Source: Blautia glucerasea | GTDB lineage: Bacteria > Bacillota > Clostridia > Lachnospirales > Lachnospiraceae | Direction: 5' to 3' | DNA length: 64,000 nt | Assembly (NCBI RefSeq): GCF_020537505.1 | Contig: NZ_JAJBMO010000001.1 | Coordinates: forward strand, 1-64,000 | In this document: positions 26,712 to 35,683 of the stretch, one piece after another | Layout of the letters: every line of letters begins with the position of its first letter | How positions within the stretch are numbered: position 1 is the first letter of the stretch | Position numbers and translations under genes: made by a program | The notes under the pieces: model-generated | Databases searched by the model: none | Told to the model about the DNA's origin: nothing | What the model saw: only the letters and a program-made list of their open reading frames with translations

Positions 26712-27359
26712 TCATTCCTCTTTCTTTACACTGATGGATGCCCCGTCTCCCAAAGGAAGTACGGAAGTCTCCAACAGCGGATTGTGTTTCAGTTCATAGA
26801 GATATTGACGCATTCGCTTGTAAATCGTACGGTTGCGCCGCTCTACAAGGTAATGGGATTCAATAATGTCTCCTTCCTGAAGAACATTGTCAGAGACAAG
26901 AATGCTGCCCTTATGCATTAATCTTAACACATCCGGCAGCCAGTTAATGTACTGCCCCTTGGCAGCATCCATAAAAATAAGATCATAGGTTTCATCCAGT
27001 TCTTTCAGGATCCCGCCTGCATCCCCGGTAAGAAACCGGATCTGGGATTCCCGCCCCGCCTTTTTGAAATTCTTCAGGGCAATGGGAATCCTTTTCTCAT
27101 AATTCTCAATTGTTGTTATCTTCAGATTCTCAGGTCCGTATTCACACATCAGTAAAGTGGAAAACCCAACTGCAGTTCCCACCTCCAGGATTTTCTCCGG
27201 ACGGGTGGCTGCCAGGAACATTTTCAGAAAGCTCTGCATTTCCTTGCGGATAATGGGAACTCCTCCTGCAAGTGCTTCCTTCTCCAGTTCTTCCAGAAAG
27301 GGAGTATTCCCCATATCAAGAGAATTGATGTACGTACGCATCCTTTCCTCAACGATCAC
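26712..27359 (-). CDS. trmR: O-methyltransferase, TrmR-like (tRNA 5-hydroxyuridine methyltransferase)
   Basis: A 215-residue SAM-dependent enzyme of the catechol-O-methyltransferase-like family: ILEVGTAVGFSTLLM (motif I), ITTIENYEKRIPIALKNF, LIFMDAAKGQYINW (metal-ligand Asp) and VSDNVLQEGDI. Position between an MltG-like gene and a U32 gene matches Bacillus yrrL-yrrM-yrrN, so TrmR function (mo5U34 in tRNA) is likely. The start overlaps the stop of the previous gene by four bases and the stop is one base from the next start. The symbol is assigned from synteny. Confidence 0.82.
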   Translation of the reverse strand: MIVEERMRTYINSLDMGNTPFLEELEKEALAGGVPIIRKEMQSFLKMFLAATRPEKILEVGTAVGFSTLLMCEYGPENLKITTIENYEKRIPIALKNFKKAGRESQIRFLTGDAGGILKELDETYDLIFMDAAKGQYINWLPDVLRLMHKGSILVSDNVLQEGDIIESHYLVERRNRTIYKRMRQYLYELKHNPLLETSVLPLGDGASISVKKEE

Positions 27360-27898
27360 TGTCCGGACTCTCCTTCCACTGCAGTTCCATCAGTTGCCTG
27401 CGTGTCAGCTGTACCATCTGCATTCTGGGTATCCGCTGCATCTGTTCCTGCATCTGTAGTCTGGGAATCAGCTGCCGTATCAGCAGCGGCACCAGTATCC
27501 TGTGTGACACCGGTCTGTTCCTCATCCCCGGCAAGAATTCCCATAATACGCGCAGGGGTGTATGCAGTACTTAACAGATAGGTTCCAGCCTTCATTTTCC
27601 CCTTGTATGTAGAAAGTTTCTCCTGTGCATAGAACACCGTACTGTCTTCGATCAGTCCCTTGCTTTTCAGGATCTTGGCTACTTCATAGGTGGATGAGCC
27701 TTCCGGAATCACAACTGTCACTTCCTGTCCAGCTCCCGGGCTGACAGCCTGCTGGTTAAAAACATTGTAACCGAACTGATACGCCGACTTGCCGATCCAG
27801 AAGACCAGCACTGCAACACAGACGTAAAAAGCAGTACGGAAAATTCCACCGGCTACAAATAGCCCTGCCTTTCCCACCTGATCTCTTGTATTACCCAT
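27356..27898 (-). CDS. Truncated MltG-like membrane protein with acidic low-complexity tail
   Basis: A 180-residue protein: membrane segment (about residues 17-38), then an MltG N-terminal LysM-like domain (VTVVIPEGSSTYEVAKILKSKGLIEDSTVFYAQ ... MKAGTYLLS, 60-115). The catalytic YceG domain with its ELT Glu is absent. Instead residues 125-180 are an Ala/Asp/Thr/Gln-rich tail (DTGAAADTAADSQTTDAG). It occupies the mltG (yrrL) position of the conserved operon, ahead of trmR. It cannot be a lytic transglycosylase; a cell-wall-sensing or anchoring remnant is possible. The ATG has GGAGG upstream. Confidence 0.78.
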   Translation of the reverse strand: MGNTRDQVGKAGLFVAGGIFRTAFYVCVAVLVFWIGKSAYQFGYNVFNQQAVSPGAGQEVTVVIPEGSSTYEVAKILKSKGLIEDSTVFYAQEKLSTYKGKMKAGTYLLSTAYTPARIMGILAGDEEQTGVTQDTGAAADTAADSQTTDAGTDAADTQNADGTADTQATDGTAVEGESGQ

Positions 27899-27907
27899 GC
27901 TTCCTCC

Positions 27908-28246
27908 TTATAATTCAGGGATATCCAGATCAATCCCCTCTGTAAGTGTTTTGCAGATTTTCTGCATCAGCTTGCAAAGTGCAAGCTCTGCGTCAAGAAA
28001 AGCATTTACAAGGGGATCGCTGCGAAGCTCCCTGGATTCTCTGTTGAGCTGCTCCGTTACCCGGAACAGCTCATCTCTGTTTGCTTCATTCTGTAATCGG
28101 AAATTATTTCCTCTGAAGGCATTTACACGGTCCATCAGTTCCGGGTTCTCTTTCAGAAGATCTCTGTATTTCACAAATTCCTGATATTCTTCACTGCCTT
28201 GTACAGCCGCCAGAAGGGCGTCTATACACTCTTTCATTTCGTTCAT
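27908..28246 (-). CDS. YlbF/YmcA-family protein
   Basis: A 112-residue helical protein of the YlbF family (MNEMKECIDALLAAVQGSEEYQEFVKYRDLLKENPEL). In Bacillus, YlbF and YmcA form a complex with YaaT that acts on RNase Y and affects sporulation and competence. ATG 28246 is 11 bases after the RNase J stop; a longer frame starts inside that gene and lacks a ribosome binding site. Lying directly behind an RNase gene fits an RNA-decay role, but which RNase it serves here is not shown. Confidence 0.8.
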   Translation of the reverse strand: MNEMKECIDALLAAVQGSEEYQEFVKYRDLLKENPELMDRVNAFRGNNFRLQNEANRDELFRVTEQLNRESRELRSDPLVNAFLDAELALCKLMQKICKTLTEGIDLDIPEL

Positions 28247-28257
28247 TGTGCCTTTCC

Positions 28258-30132
28258 CTATGCCTCCATAATGATCGGAAGGATCATCGGACTTCTCTTG
28301 GTGCGTTTCCATACGTAGTCGCTCAGTGCATCCTTTACAGCTGCCTTGATTTTGCTCCAGTCTGTAATGCCTTTATCCAGACAGCCGTCAAGAGCCATTT
28401 CCACAACCTCTCTTGCATGATCCATAAGATCCTCGGACTCTCTTACATATACAAAACCTCTGGATACAATATCCGGTCCGGCCAGTACCACATTGCTGTG
28501 TCTCTCCAGTGTCATGACAACGATCATAATACCATCTTCGGAAAGATGCTGTCTGTCGCGAAGTACGATGTTTCCAACATCACCTACGCCAAGACCATCT
28601 ACCAGGATTGCGCCGGTGTGTACAGAGCCGGTAACAGCTGCACTGTTTTCATCAATCTCCAGAACATTTCCGGATTTCAGGATAAAGATATTGTCATTGG
28701 AATATCCAAGTTCCTGTGCCACCAGCTTCTGGGCTGTAAGGTGACGGTATTCTCCATGTACTGGGATCGCATATTTCGGCTTCACCAGAGAGTAGATCAG
28801 CTTGATCTCTTCCTGGCAGGCATGTCCGGATACATGTGCATCCTGGAAAATAACCTTGGCACCCTTCATGGAAAGCTCGTTGATAACCTTGGAAACTGCC
28901 TTCTCATTGCCTGGGATCGGATGAGAGCTGAAAATAATGGCATCATTTGGCTTAATGGTGATCTTCTTATGAATATTGGCTGCCATACGGGAAAGAGCTG
29001 CCATAGATTCGCCCTGGCTTCCAGTGGTGATCAGCACCAGCTGTTCATCCGGATAATTCTTTACCTGGTCAATCTCGATCAGTGTCTGATCTGGAACACG
29101 CAAATATCCAAGCTCTGCAGCAGTGGTGATAACATTTACCATACTGCGGCCTTCCACAGCAACTTTTCGTCCAAAACGGTATGCAGTGTTAATGATCTGC
29201 TGCACACGGTCCACATTGGAAGCAAAGGTTGCAATAATAATTCGTGCTGTCTTATATTCATTAAAAAGATTGTCAAAAACATGGCCTACTGTACGTTCAG
29301 ACATGGTAAAGCCTGGACGTTCTGCATTTGTGGAATCGCACATAAGGGCCAGAACTCCCTTGCGTCCGATCTCCGCAAATCTCTGCAGGTCAATGGCATC
29401 GCCAAATACCGGTGTATAATCCACTTTGAAATCGCCTGTGTGTACCACAATTCCAACTGGTGAATAAATAGCCAGAGCTGATGCATCCTGAATACTGTGA
29501 TTAGTCTTAATAAATTCAATGGCAAAGTCACCAAGATTGATCACCTGACCGTGCTTTACCTCTTTTAACCTGGTGCTCTTAGTCAGATTATGCTCTTTCA
29601 GCTTGTTGCTGATCAGCGCAAGTGTCAGCTTGGTGGAATAGATCGGTGCATTTACTTCCTTCAGCACATACGGAAGTGCTCCGATATGATCCTCATGTCC
29701 ATGGGTGATCACAAATCCCTTTACCTTGGAAATATTCTCTTTCAGATAGGTGATATCCGGAATTACAAGATCGATTCCCGGCATATCATCTTCTGGAAAG
29801 GCAAGTCCGCAATCCACTACTACTATACTATCTTCATACTCAAAAGCTGTAATATTCATTCCAATCTGTTCCAGTCCACCCAGTGGAATGATCTTCAGCC
29901 TGGAGCCGTTGTTATTTTTACGAGGTCTCTTTAAAGCAGGTTTCCCCTGACTGCGAAACTGTGGCTTATAATTCCCCTTCGCCGGTCTTCCCTCCTGCGA
30001 GCTCTTCTGTCCATCTTTCTTCGGCTGTGCCTTATATTTATAATTTTTATGTCTGAAATTCGGTTTTCTTGTTCCGTTTCCGGCTGCCGGAGTTTTTTGC
30101 CCATTGTTGTTCATTTCATTTTCCGTCTTCAA
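28258..30132 (-). CDS. rnj: Ribonuclease J
   Basis: A 624-residue metallo-beta-lactamase/beta-CASP nuclease for mRNA 5'-3' decay and processing. Catalytic motif THGHEDHIGALPY, HTGDFKVDYTP and later HVSGHACQEE and VHGEYRHL are all visible from residue 75 on. The first 75 residues are a basic, Asn/Gly/Lys-rich disordered extension (KPNFRHKNYKYKAQPKKDG), longer than in Bacillus RnjA and likely RNA-binding. TTG 30132 is preferred: GGAGG sits nine bases upstream and an in-frame TGA precedes it; ATG 30114 is the alternative. Confidence 0.92.
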   Translation of the reverse strand: MKTENEMNNNGQKTPAAGNGTRKPNFRHKNYKYKAQPKKDGQKSSQEGRPAKGNYKPQFRSQGKPALKRPRKNNNGSRLKIIPLGGLEQIGMNITAFEYEDSIVVVDCGLAFPEDDMPGIDLVIPDITYLKENISKVKGFVITHGHEDHIGALPYVLKEVNAPIYSTKLTLALISNKLKEHNLTKSTRLKEVKHGQVINLGDFAIEFIKTNHSIQDASALAIYSPVGIVVHTGDFKVDYTPVFGDAIDLQRFAEIGRKGVLALMCDSTNAERPGFTMSERTVGHVFDNLFNEYKTARIIIATFASNVDRVQQIINTAYRFGRKVAVEGRSMVNVITTAAELGYLRVPDQTLIEIDQVKNYPDEQLVLITTGSQGESMAALSRMAANIHKKITIKPNDAIIFSSHPIPGNEKAVSKVINELSMKGAKVIFQDAHVSGHACQEEIKLIYSLVKPKYAIPVHGEYRHLTAQKLVAQELGYSNDNIFILKSGNVLEIDENSAAVTGSVHTGAILVDGLGVGDVGNIVLRDRQHLSEDGIMIVVMTLERHSNVVLAGPDIVSRGFVYVRESEDLMDHAREVVEMALDGCLDKGITDWSKIKAAVKDALSDYVWKRTKRSPMILPIIMEA

Positions 30133-30278
30133 TCAATCCATCCTCCATTTTTGCGCACTTTACCCTCTAGACGGGTTACATTTTACTGGTAACCCAAACG
30201 TTCTTCACGGTACAGGATAAAGCGTCTTTTTAGTTATGGCCATTGTTCGGCCTGCGTAAGGAGCTTTCTGCCAGATCA

Positions 30279-30533
30279 TTACACTTCAAGATCCACGTCA
30301 TCCAGCATCTGTTCAAACACCTTGGAAATTGCAACCAGTTCCTCCTCATCCTCTACCATCTCGTAGCTGGCTTCCTCGCTTCCCTCTTGGGAAACATCCC
30401 TCATAATGTAGGCATTCGCCTCATCATCCTGGGAATCTGAAACCAAAAGGTAGGTAATTCCTGCAACTGTTGTCTGTTCTTCCACAAAAAATTCTATAAT
30501 CCCGTTCTCGGATTGAAATTTAATTTTCTCCAT
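30279..30533 (-). CDS. DUF1292 protein (YrzB-like)
   Basis: An 84-residue acidic protein of the DUF1292 family, typical length, with the pattern [29 protein letters not shown] and a run of Glu/Asp at the C-terminal half. Function unknown; the family is nearly always encoded beside ruvX in Firmicutes. ATG 30533 is taken because AAGG lies nine bases upstream; it overlaps the ruvX end by 14 bases, so translation is coupled. Confidence 0.85.
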   Translation of the reverse strand: MEKIKFQSENGIIEFFVEEQTTVAGITYLLVSDSQDDEANAYIMRDVSQEGSEEASYEMVEDEEELVAISKVFEQMLDDVDLEV

Positions 30534-30969
30534 TATTTTCATCCTTATTCATATTCATTCTGTCCAGATATCCCTGTAAGATCAAAACCGCTGCCATCTG
30601 ATCGAGAAACTGCTTCCGATTCTCACGTCTGACACCAGTCTCCATCAAAGTCCGCTCTGCTTCCGCTGTAGTCAGTCGTTCATCCCACATCACAACAGGC
30701 AGGCCAGTTCTCTTCTCCAGTTTTTCTTTAAACTCAAGAGATTTCACCGCCCGCTCGCCGATGGTATTATTCATATTCTTCGGATATCCAAGGACAATAC
30801 GCTCTACCTGATATTCCGAAATCAGTTCTTCGATCCGCGCCATAGTCTGACGAAGCTTATTCTCCTGCTTACGCCAGACCGTTTCTACACCTTGTGCGGT
30901 CAATCCCAGTGGATCACTGACGGCAACGCCCACCGTCTTGGAACCGTAATCTAATCCCATTAACCTCAT
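30520..30969 (-). CDS. ruvX: RuvX/YqgF pre-16S rRNA nuclease (putative Holliday junction resolvase)
   Basis: A 149-residue RNase H-fold protein: [19 protein letters not shown] with the first catalytic Asp, the [14 protein letters not shown] strand and [14 protein letters not shown], then the C-terminal [16 protein letters not shown] with the last Asp. Known members mature 16S rRNA or were proposed to resolve junctions. It overlaps DUF1292 and starts three bases after ireB, matching the Bacillus yrzL-yrrK-yrzB order. Confidence 0.92.
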   Translation of the reverse strand: MRLMGLDYGSKTVGVAVSDPLGLTAQGVETVWRKQENKLRQTMARIEELISEYQVERIVLGYPKNMNNTIGERAVKSLEFKEKLEKRTGLPVVMWDERLTTAEAERTLMETGVRRENRKQFLDQMAAVLILQGYLDRMNMNKDENNGEN

Positions 30970-30971
30970 AA

Positions 30972-31244
30972 TCAATATTCCCAGGATCTGTTCTTAATAT
31001 ACTCGGTCAGCAATTCCTCAACAAGTTCGTCACGCTCAACCTTCATGATCATGCTTCTGGCGCCCTTATGGCTGGTGATATAAGTAGGATCACCGGACAT
31101 AATATAGCCTACGATCTGATTCACCGGATTATAGCCTTTTTCTTCCATTGCGTTATAAACCAGGTCCAGGATTTCTTTTACCTCAAGCTCCTGATCTGGC
31201 TTTGTTCTGAAATATTGTGTACTTCCCAGATTATTTTCTGCCAT
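30972..31244 (-). CDS. ireB: IreB-family regulatory phosphoprotein
   Basis: A 90-residue protein of the IreB (DUF965) family, highly conserved in Firmicutes ([51 protein letters not shown]). In Enterococcus it is phosphorylated by the IreK kinase and tunes cephalosporin resistance. ATG 31244 has AAGGA ten bases upstream. It is the first gene of the operon running to the U32 gene; a Thr pair near the N-terminus of the enterococcal protein is only partly preserved here. Confidence 0.92.
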   Translation of the reverse strand: MAENNLGSTQYFRTKPDQELEVKEILDLVYNAMEEKGYNPVNQIVGYIMSGDPTYITSHKGARSMIMKVERDELVEELLTEYIKNRSWEY

Positions 31245-31253
31245 TTTTCTCAC

Positions 31254-31391
31254 GTCCTTACGATTATTTCTTTTTTATTTTAATATAATTGCAGGCAAAT
31301 TACAATCCTAATTTTGTATTGCCTGCTGAAACCTTACTGATTCCGGTTCATGGCATGACTGGAAACTGCTTCCTGTCACTTTGGCTATCCC
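31254..31391 (-). promoter_or_regulatory. Leader region of the ireB operon with a long inverted repeat
   Basis: GCAGGCAA (31291-31298) pairs with TTGCCTGC (about 31318-31325), with inner TACAA/TTGTA pairs after a 2-base bulge. On the minus strand it is followed by ATTATATT, a possible -10, not by a T run. The stem may be the mtaB terminator or an operator for the ireB operon. I could not fix a -35. Confidence 0.35.
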
Positions 31392-32723
31392 TTACAGGAC
31401 CTGTATTTCTTCTCCCAATAAAACATGTGGCTGCAAAGCCTTTTGGGCCTTCACTGCCAGAATATCATTGACACTGTATTCCCCGCTCTTTGGTACTGCT
31501 ACCTTTACATATTCCCTGGAATGTCCCAGATAATATGGTTTTCCTTCAATGTCCACTTTCTCCTCCAGAAGCACCTCCAGACTCTTTCCAAGAAGAGAAT
31601 CCTCATATTCGGTAGCCCGGATCTGATGCAGCTCCAGCATTTTATCACTTCGCACAGCTTTCTCAGCCTCTGTCAGCTGTCCAGACATGGCAGCAGCCTT
31701 GGTTCCATGGCGGCGGGAATACTTGAAAATATGAGTCTCATAGAAATGGATATCCTTCACAAAATCATAGGAAGCCTGAAAATCCTCTTCGGTTTCCATT
31801 GGGAATCCAACGATCACATCTGTAGTCAGTGCCGGATTTCCAAAATATTTACGAAGAAGCTCACATCTTTCTTTATACTCTGCGCTTCTGTATCTTCTGT
31901 TCATCCGCTCCAGAGTGGTATCGCAGCCGCTCTGCAGGGAAAGATGAAAATGTGGGCAGACCTTCGGCATGGAAGACAGCTCTTTTGCAAATTCTTCTGT
32001 TACAATTCCAGGCTCCAGGGAACCAAGACGGATCCGCTTTATTCCATCCACTTCATTCACAGCCTGGATCAGGGAAAGCAGTGTCTCCTTTTTCTCATCT
32101 TTAAAGTCCACCCCATAGGAGCTGAGATGGATTCCAGTGAGCACCACTTCCTTATATCCTGCTTCTGCAAGCTTCTGCACTTCTTTTAAAATATTCTCTT
32201 TTTCCCTGCTTCTCACACGGCCTCTTGCATAGGGAATAATGCAGTAAGTACAAAACTGGTTGCAGCCATCCTGCACCTTAATGTAGGCGCGCACATGCTC
32301 GGCGGTGCGGCTGATCTCCAGCTCTTCATATTCCTTTGTCTGGTTGATCTTAATAATATGAGCCTGGCGCTGATGCTCTTTTTCATACTCTGCCAGAACT
32401 TCCACAATGTTCTTCTTCTGGTTATTTCCAAGCACCAGATCCACGGCTTCATCCTTTTCCAGTTTTCCCTCGTCCGTCTGCACATAGCAGCCTGTGGCTA
32501 CCACTACGGCGCCAGGATTCATCTTTTTTGCCTTATGAAGCATCTGGCGGGATTTGCGGTCTGCAATATTTGTGACCGTACAGGTATTTATCACATAAAC
32601 GTCAGCCCCTGGCTCAAAAGGCACGATCTCATATCCAGCCTGCTCCAGAAGCTGCTGCATGGCTTCCAGCTCATAAGAATTCACTTTACATCCAAGATTG
32701 TGTAATGCAACCTTTTTTTTCAT
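31392..32723 (-). CDS. mtaB: tRNA (t6A37) methylthiotransferase MtaB
   Basis: A 443-residue radical-SAM methylthiotransferase producing ms2t6A in tRNA. Order: UPF0004 domain with LHNLGCKVN, NTCTVTNIAD and ATGCYVQ cluster cysteines; radical SAM motif GCNQFCTYCIIPYARG (CxxxCxxC); C-terminal TRAM-like part (GKSLEVLLEEK, YYLGHSREYVKV). ATG 32723 follows GGAGG; a four-codon longer frame is less likely. In Bacillus mtaB (yqeV) follows the dnaK-prmA-rsmE genes, and here it lies a few genes beyond the same set. Confidence 0.94.
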   Translation of the reverse strand: MKKKVALHNLGCKVNSYELEAMQQLLEQAGYEIVPFEPGADVYVINTCTVTNIADRKSRQMLHKAKKMNPGAVVVATGCYVQTDEGKLEKDEAVDLVLGNNQKKNIVEVLAEYEKEHQRQAHIIKINQTKEYEELEISRTAEHVRAYIKVQDGCNQFCTYCIIPYARGRVRSREKENILKEVQKLAEAGYKEVVLTGIHLSSYGVDFKDEKKETLLSLIQAVNEVDGIKRIRLGSLEPGIVTEEFAKELSSMPKVCPHFHLSLQSGCDTTLERMNRRYRSAEYKERCELLRKYFGNPALTTDVIVGFPMETEEDFQASYDFVKDIHFYETHIFKYSRRHGTKAAAMSGQLTEAEKAVRSDKMLELHQIRATEYEDSLLGKSLEVLLEEKVDIEGKPYYLGHSREYVKVAVPKSGEYSVNDILAVKAQKALQPHVLLGEEIQVL

Positions 32724-32796
32724 TCTTTCCTCCATAACTTGTAAACTTTTTATACAATTTCACTAATTCTATTGCCAATTTTTCTCTTTTTTCACC

Positions 32797-32825
32797 TTGA
32801 CTTTTATTCGGGCTACAGGTAATAT
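32797..32825 (+). promoter_or_regulatory. Promoter of the HPr-like gene
   Basis: TTGACT (32797-32802), 17-base spacer, TAATAT (32820-32825), about 45 bases before the ATG; divergent from mtaB. Confidence 0.7.
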
Positions 32826-32873
32826 GGGTACTGTAAAGCAAACCACTAACTATTCAAGGGAGGTTATATCACA

Positions 32874-33110
32874 ATGAAAACAGCAAAAATCTCACTTAAC
32901 TCTATCGATAAAGTGAAAGCATTCGTAAACGAGATCAGCAAATTTGACTGCGACTTCGACCTGGTTTCCGGAAGATATGTGATCGACGCTAAGTCTATCA
33001 TGGGCATCTTCAGCTTAGATTTATCCAAACCGATCGACCTCAACATCCATGCTGATGGAGCTGCTCTTGACAGCGTTATGGAGATCATCGACAAATATAC
33101 AGTTGAATAA
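32874..33110 (+). CDS. HPr-like protein lacking the phospho-histidine
   Basis: A 78-residue HPr-fold protein. The regulatory-serine region AKSIMGIFSLDL matches the SKSIMGVMSL segment of HPr, so the Ser46 equivalent is kept. The active-site segment GLHARPA around His15 is missing; the N-terminus reads KISLNSIDKVKAFVNEISKF. It therefore cannot carry phosphate in a PTS chain. Crh of Bacillus shows the same principle (no His15, keeps Ser46), so a regulatory role with HPr kinase and CcpA is possible, but identity with Crh is not claimed. AGGGAGG precedes the ATG. It has its own promoter and a strong terminator. Confidence 0.85.
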   Translation: MKTAKISLNSIDKVKAFVNEISKFDCDFDLVSGRYVIDAKSIMGIFSLDLSKPIDLNIHADGAALDSVMEIIDKYTVE

Positions 33111-33128
33111 TGAAATATTCGATTGTGT

Positions 33129-33157
33129 GAGGAACTGTTCGCAGTTCCTCTTTTTTT
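33129..33157 (+). terminator. Terminator of the HPr-like gene
   Basis: GAGGAACTG (33129-33137), TTCG tetraloop, CAGTTCCTC (33142-33150), then T7. A textbook terminator. Confidence 0.95.
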
Positions 33158-33280
33158 ATAAAGCTTCCCCATCCAGCCAGCCTGAATTTCTGGAGCTTTA
33201 CGGTTCATATCCTTCATAAAGGCAGCAAACACTTTTGGCTGACACAGGACGGGGAAATATGCTTCTGCTATTCTCTCTTT

Positions 33281-34462
33281 TTACTGGATTTCGATTACTT
33301 CTGTCGTATTAAGTGCTGCTTCCATCAGCTCGTCAATCTTCTCAGCCAGTTTTTCCTCTGATTTACGGATCACATTCAGATTCGGCTTCGTAACCGGATG
33401 CTTTGCAACAAAGATCGTGCAGCAGTCTTCATATGGAAGTACGGAAGTATCATAGGTTCCAATCTCCCAGGAACGCTCCACGATTTCCTGCTTATCAAAA
33501 CCAATTACAGGACGGTATACCGGAAGTGTGCACACCTCATTGGTAGCAGCAAGGCTCTGTAAGGTCTGGCTGGCAACCTGACCGATGCTCTCACCTGTGA
33601 TAAGGCCAAGACAATTATCCTTCTTTGCAAAATGCTCGGCAATCCGCATCATGTAACGGCGCATAATGATGGTAAGCTCATCATGTGGGCACTGATCATA
33701 AATGTACAGCTGGATATCGGTGAAATTTACTACGTGAAGCTTGATCGGTCCGCTGTATTTTGCTACCAGCCTGGCCAGGTCTACAACCTTCTGTTTCGCA
33801 CGCTCACTGGTGTATGGCGGAGCATGGAAATAAACAGCTTCGATCTTAACGCCACGCTTGGCTATCATATATCCTGCTACCGGGCTGTCAATTCCGCCGG
33901 AAAGAAGCAGCATGGCTTTTCCATTCGTTCCAACCGGCATTCCGCCGGGTCCCTTGATGCTCCTGGAATATACATAAATTTTCTCACGGATCTCAACAGA
34001 AACAGTAAGCTCTGGCTGATGTACATCCACCTTTGCCTCCGGAAATGCATCCAGAATACTCTCTCCGATCCTTGCACTTACTTCCATGGAATTTACCGGA
34101 TAAGACTTCCTGGCACGTCTCGTATATACCTTAAAGGTTCCATTATAGTCCGGATGTACATTCTTCATGTACTCCACAACGTCAGCACGCATCTGCTCAA
34201 AACCATTGTCCTCATAGATCACAACCGGGCAGATGTAAACGATACCAAATACAGTCTTTAATGCTGCTACTGCCTCGTCAAAATCGTATTCCTCCGGGCA
34301 GAATACGTAAACACGTCCCTGCTCCTTTACAACACGGTAATCGCCCTCGATCTTGGAAAGGGCAATGTTCATCTGCTTCACCAGGGCATCTTCAAACAGA
34401 TACCGGTTCTTGCCCTTGATGGCTATTTCTGCGTATTTTATTAAAAATGCGTGAAATATCAT
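33281..34462 (-). CDS. thiI: tRNA 4-thiouridine synthetase ThiI
   Basis: A 393-residue enzyme for 4-thiouridine in tRNA and possibly thiamine thiazole synthesis. THUMP domain residues about 60-165 (VFGIVYICPVVI ... YTRRARKSYPVNS), then the PP-loop LLLSGGIDSPVAGYM (about 180) and the conserved SGQVASQTLQSL-like region IGQVASQTLQSL. There is no C-terminal rhodanese domain, as in Bacillus ThiI, which takes sulfur from a dedicated desulfurase. The NifS-like gene 63 bases upstream is the natural sulfur donor. Confidence 0.94.
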   Translation of the reverse strand: MIFHAFLIKYAEIAIKGKNRYLFEDALVKQMNIALSKIEGDYRVVKEQGRVYVFCPEEYDFDEAVAALKTVFGIVYICPVVIYEDNGFEQMRADVVEYMKNVHPDYNGTFKVYTRRARKSYPVNSMEVSARIGESILDAFPEAKVDVHQPELTVSVEIREKIYVYSRSIKGPGGMPVGTNGKAMLLLSGGIDSPVAGYMIAKRGVKIEAVYFHAPPYTSERAKQKVVDLARLVAKYSGPIKLHVVNFTDIQLYIYDQCPHDELTIIMRRYMMRIAEHFAKKDNCLGLITGESIGQVASQTLQSLAATNEVCTLPVYRPVIGFDKQEIVERSWEIGTYDTSVLPYEDCCTIFVAKHPVTKPNLNVIRKSEEKLAEKIDELMEAALNTTEVIEIQ

Positions 34463-34525
34463 TTATTTTCCTCCTCAAATTAAACTTTTATGGTTCATTT
34501 CCTAATTCCATTATCCAGCACTGTA

Positions 34526-35680
34526 TCAGTGTCTTGAATATCTCCGGAGCATGGGAAGCACCTGTCCGATCACTTCCAATGCATAATCCACTTCCTCAAA
34601 TGTATTTTCCTCCGAAAAACTGAATCTCAGGGTACTTTCTCTCTGGGCTGCCTCCATTCCCATTGCACTCAAAGTTCCGGCAGCCTTTCTCTTATGGCTG
34701 GAGCAGGCACTTCCGGCCGAAACGTATATCCCTTTCTCCTCCAATGTATGGAGCAGTACCTCACTTCTCACACCCATAAAGCTGGCGCTTAAGATCTGAG
34801 GAGCTCCTTCCCGCAGCTCCATTCCATTCAGACGAACATCCGACAGTTTCAGAAAACCGGTAGCCAGGCGTTCTTTCAACTGGTACATGTGCTCGATCTT
34901 TTCCTCAAAATCTGTATAAACCATCTTAGCCGCAACTCCAAGTCCGGCAATTCCAGGTACATTGTCTGTACCGGAACGCATGCCTGCCTGCTGCCCGCCG
35001 CCTAAAATCTGAGGCTGAACCTTGGCTTTCTCATTAATGTATAAGAACCCAACGCCCTTAGGACCGTGGATCTTATGACTGCTTACAGAAAGCATATCAA
35101 TTCCCACTTTCTTTGGATAAATGCGGTATTTGCCAAACGCCTGGATCGCATCTACATGGTAAAGGGCCTTCGGGCCTTTCTCATGAACCAGTCTTCCAAT
35201 CTCTTCCACTGGCATCACGGCACCAACTTCGTTATTTACATACATGGTAGACACCAGAATGGTATCCGGCCGTAAAGCCCTCTCAAGGGCATCCAGACGT
35301 ATTACTCCTCTGTGATCTACCGGCACGATTGTCACCTCGTACCCCATCTGCTCCAGGCGTTCCACAGGCTGTCCCACAGCCGCATGCTCCACAGAAGTGG
35401 TGATAATGTGGTTTCCGCTTCTTTTATTTGCATCCGCTCCGCCGAACAATGCCAGGTTATTGGACTCTGTTCCGCCGGAGGTGAAAATGATCTCTTTTTC
35501 ATTTACTTTCAGGATTCTGGCAAGTGTCTGTGCTGATTCACGGACATACTTCTCTGCTTCCACACCTTTTAAATGCATTGCGGAAGGATTTCCAAAATCC
35601 TCTATCATTGTTTTTACTACAATCTCTGCCACCTCAGGATAGCATCTTGTGGTAGCAGAATTATCAAAGTATGCTTCCAT
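34526..35680 (-). CDS. Cysteine desulfurase, NifS-like (partner of ThiI)
   Basis: A 384-residue PLP enzyme releasing sulfur from cysteine. The PLP lysine lies in SVSSHKIHGPKGVGF, the cofactor-binding TSGGTESNNLAL and SVEHAAV are present, and the catalytic Cys loop SAGSACSSHKR is near residue 325. Its position directly before thiI suggests the tRNA-thiolation desulfurase (NifZ-like in Bacillus) rather than an Fe-S IscS; no iscU is nearby. The start is three bases downstream of the rsmE stop, so transcription is shared. Confidence 0.9.
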   Translation of the reverse strand: MEAYFDNSATTRCYPEVAEIVVKTMIEDFGNPSAMHLKGVEAEKYVRESAQTLARILKVNEKEIIFTSGGTESNNLALFGGADANKRSGNHIITTSVEHAAVGQPVERLEQMGYEVTIVPVDHRGVIRLDALERALRPDTILVSTMYVNNEVGAVMPVEEIGRLVHEKGPKALYHVDAIQAFGKYRIYPKKVGIDMLSVSSHKIHGPKGVGFLYINEKAKVQPQILGGGQQAGMRSGTDNVPGIAGLGVAAKMVYTDFEEKIEHMYQLKERLATGFLKLSDVRLNGMELREGAPQILSASFMGVRSEVLLHTLEEKGIYVSAGSACSSHKRKAAGTLSAMGMEAAQRESTLRFSFSEENTFEEVDYALEVIGQVLPMLRRYSRH

Positions 35681-35683
35681 TTC

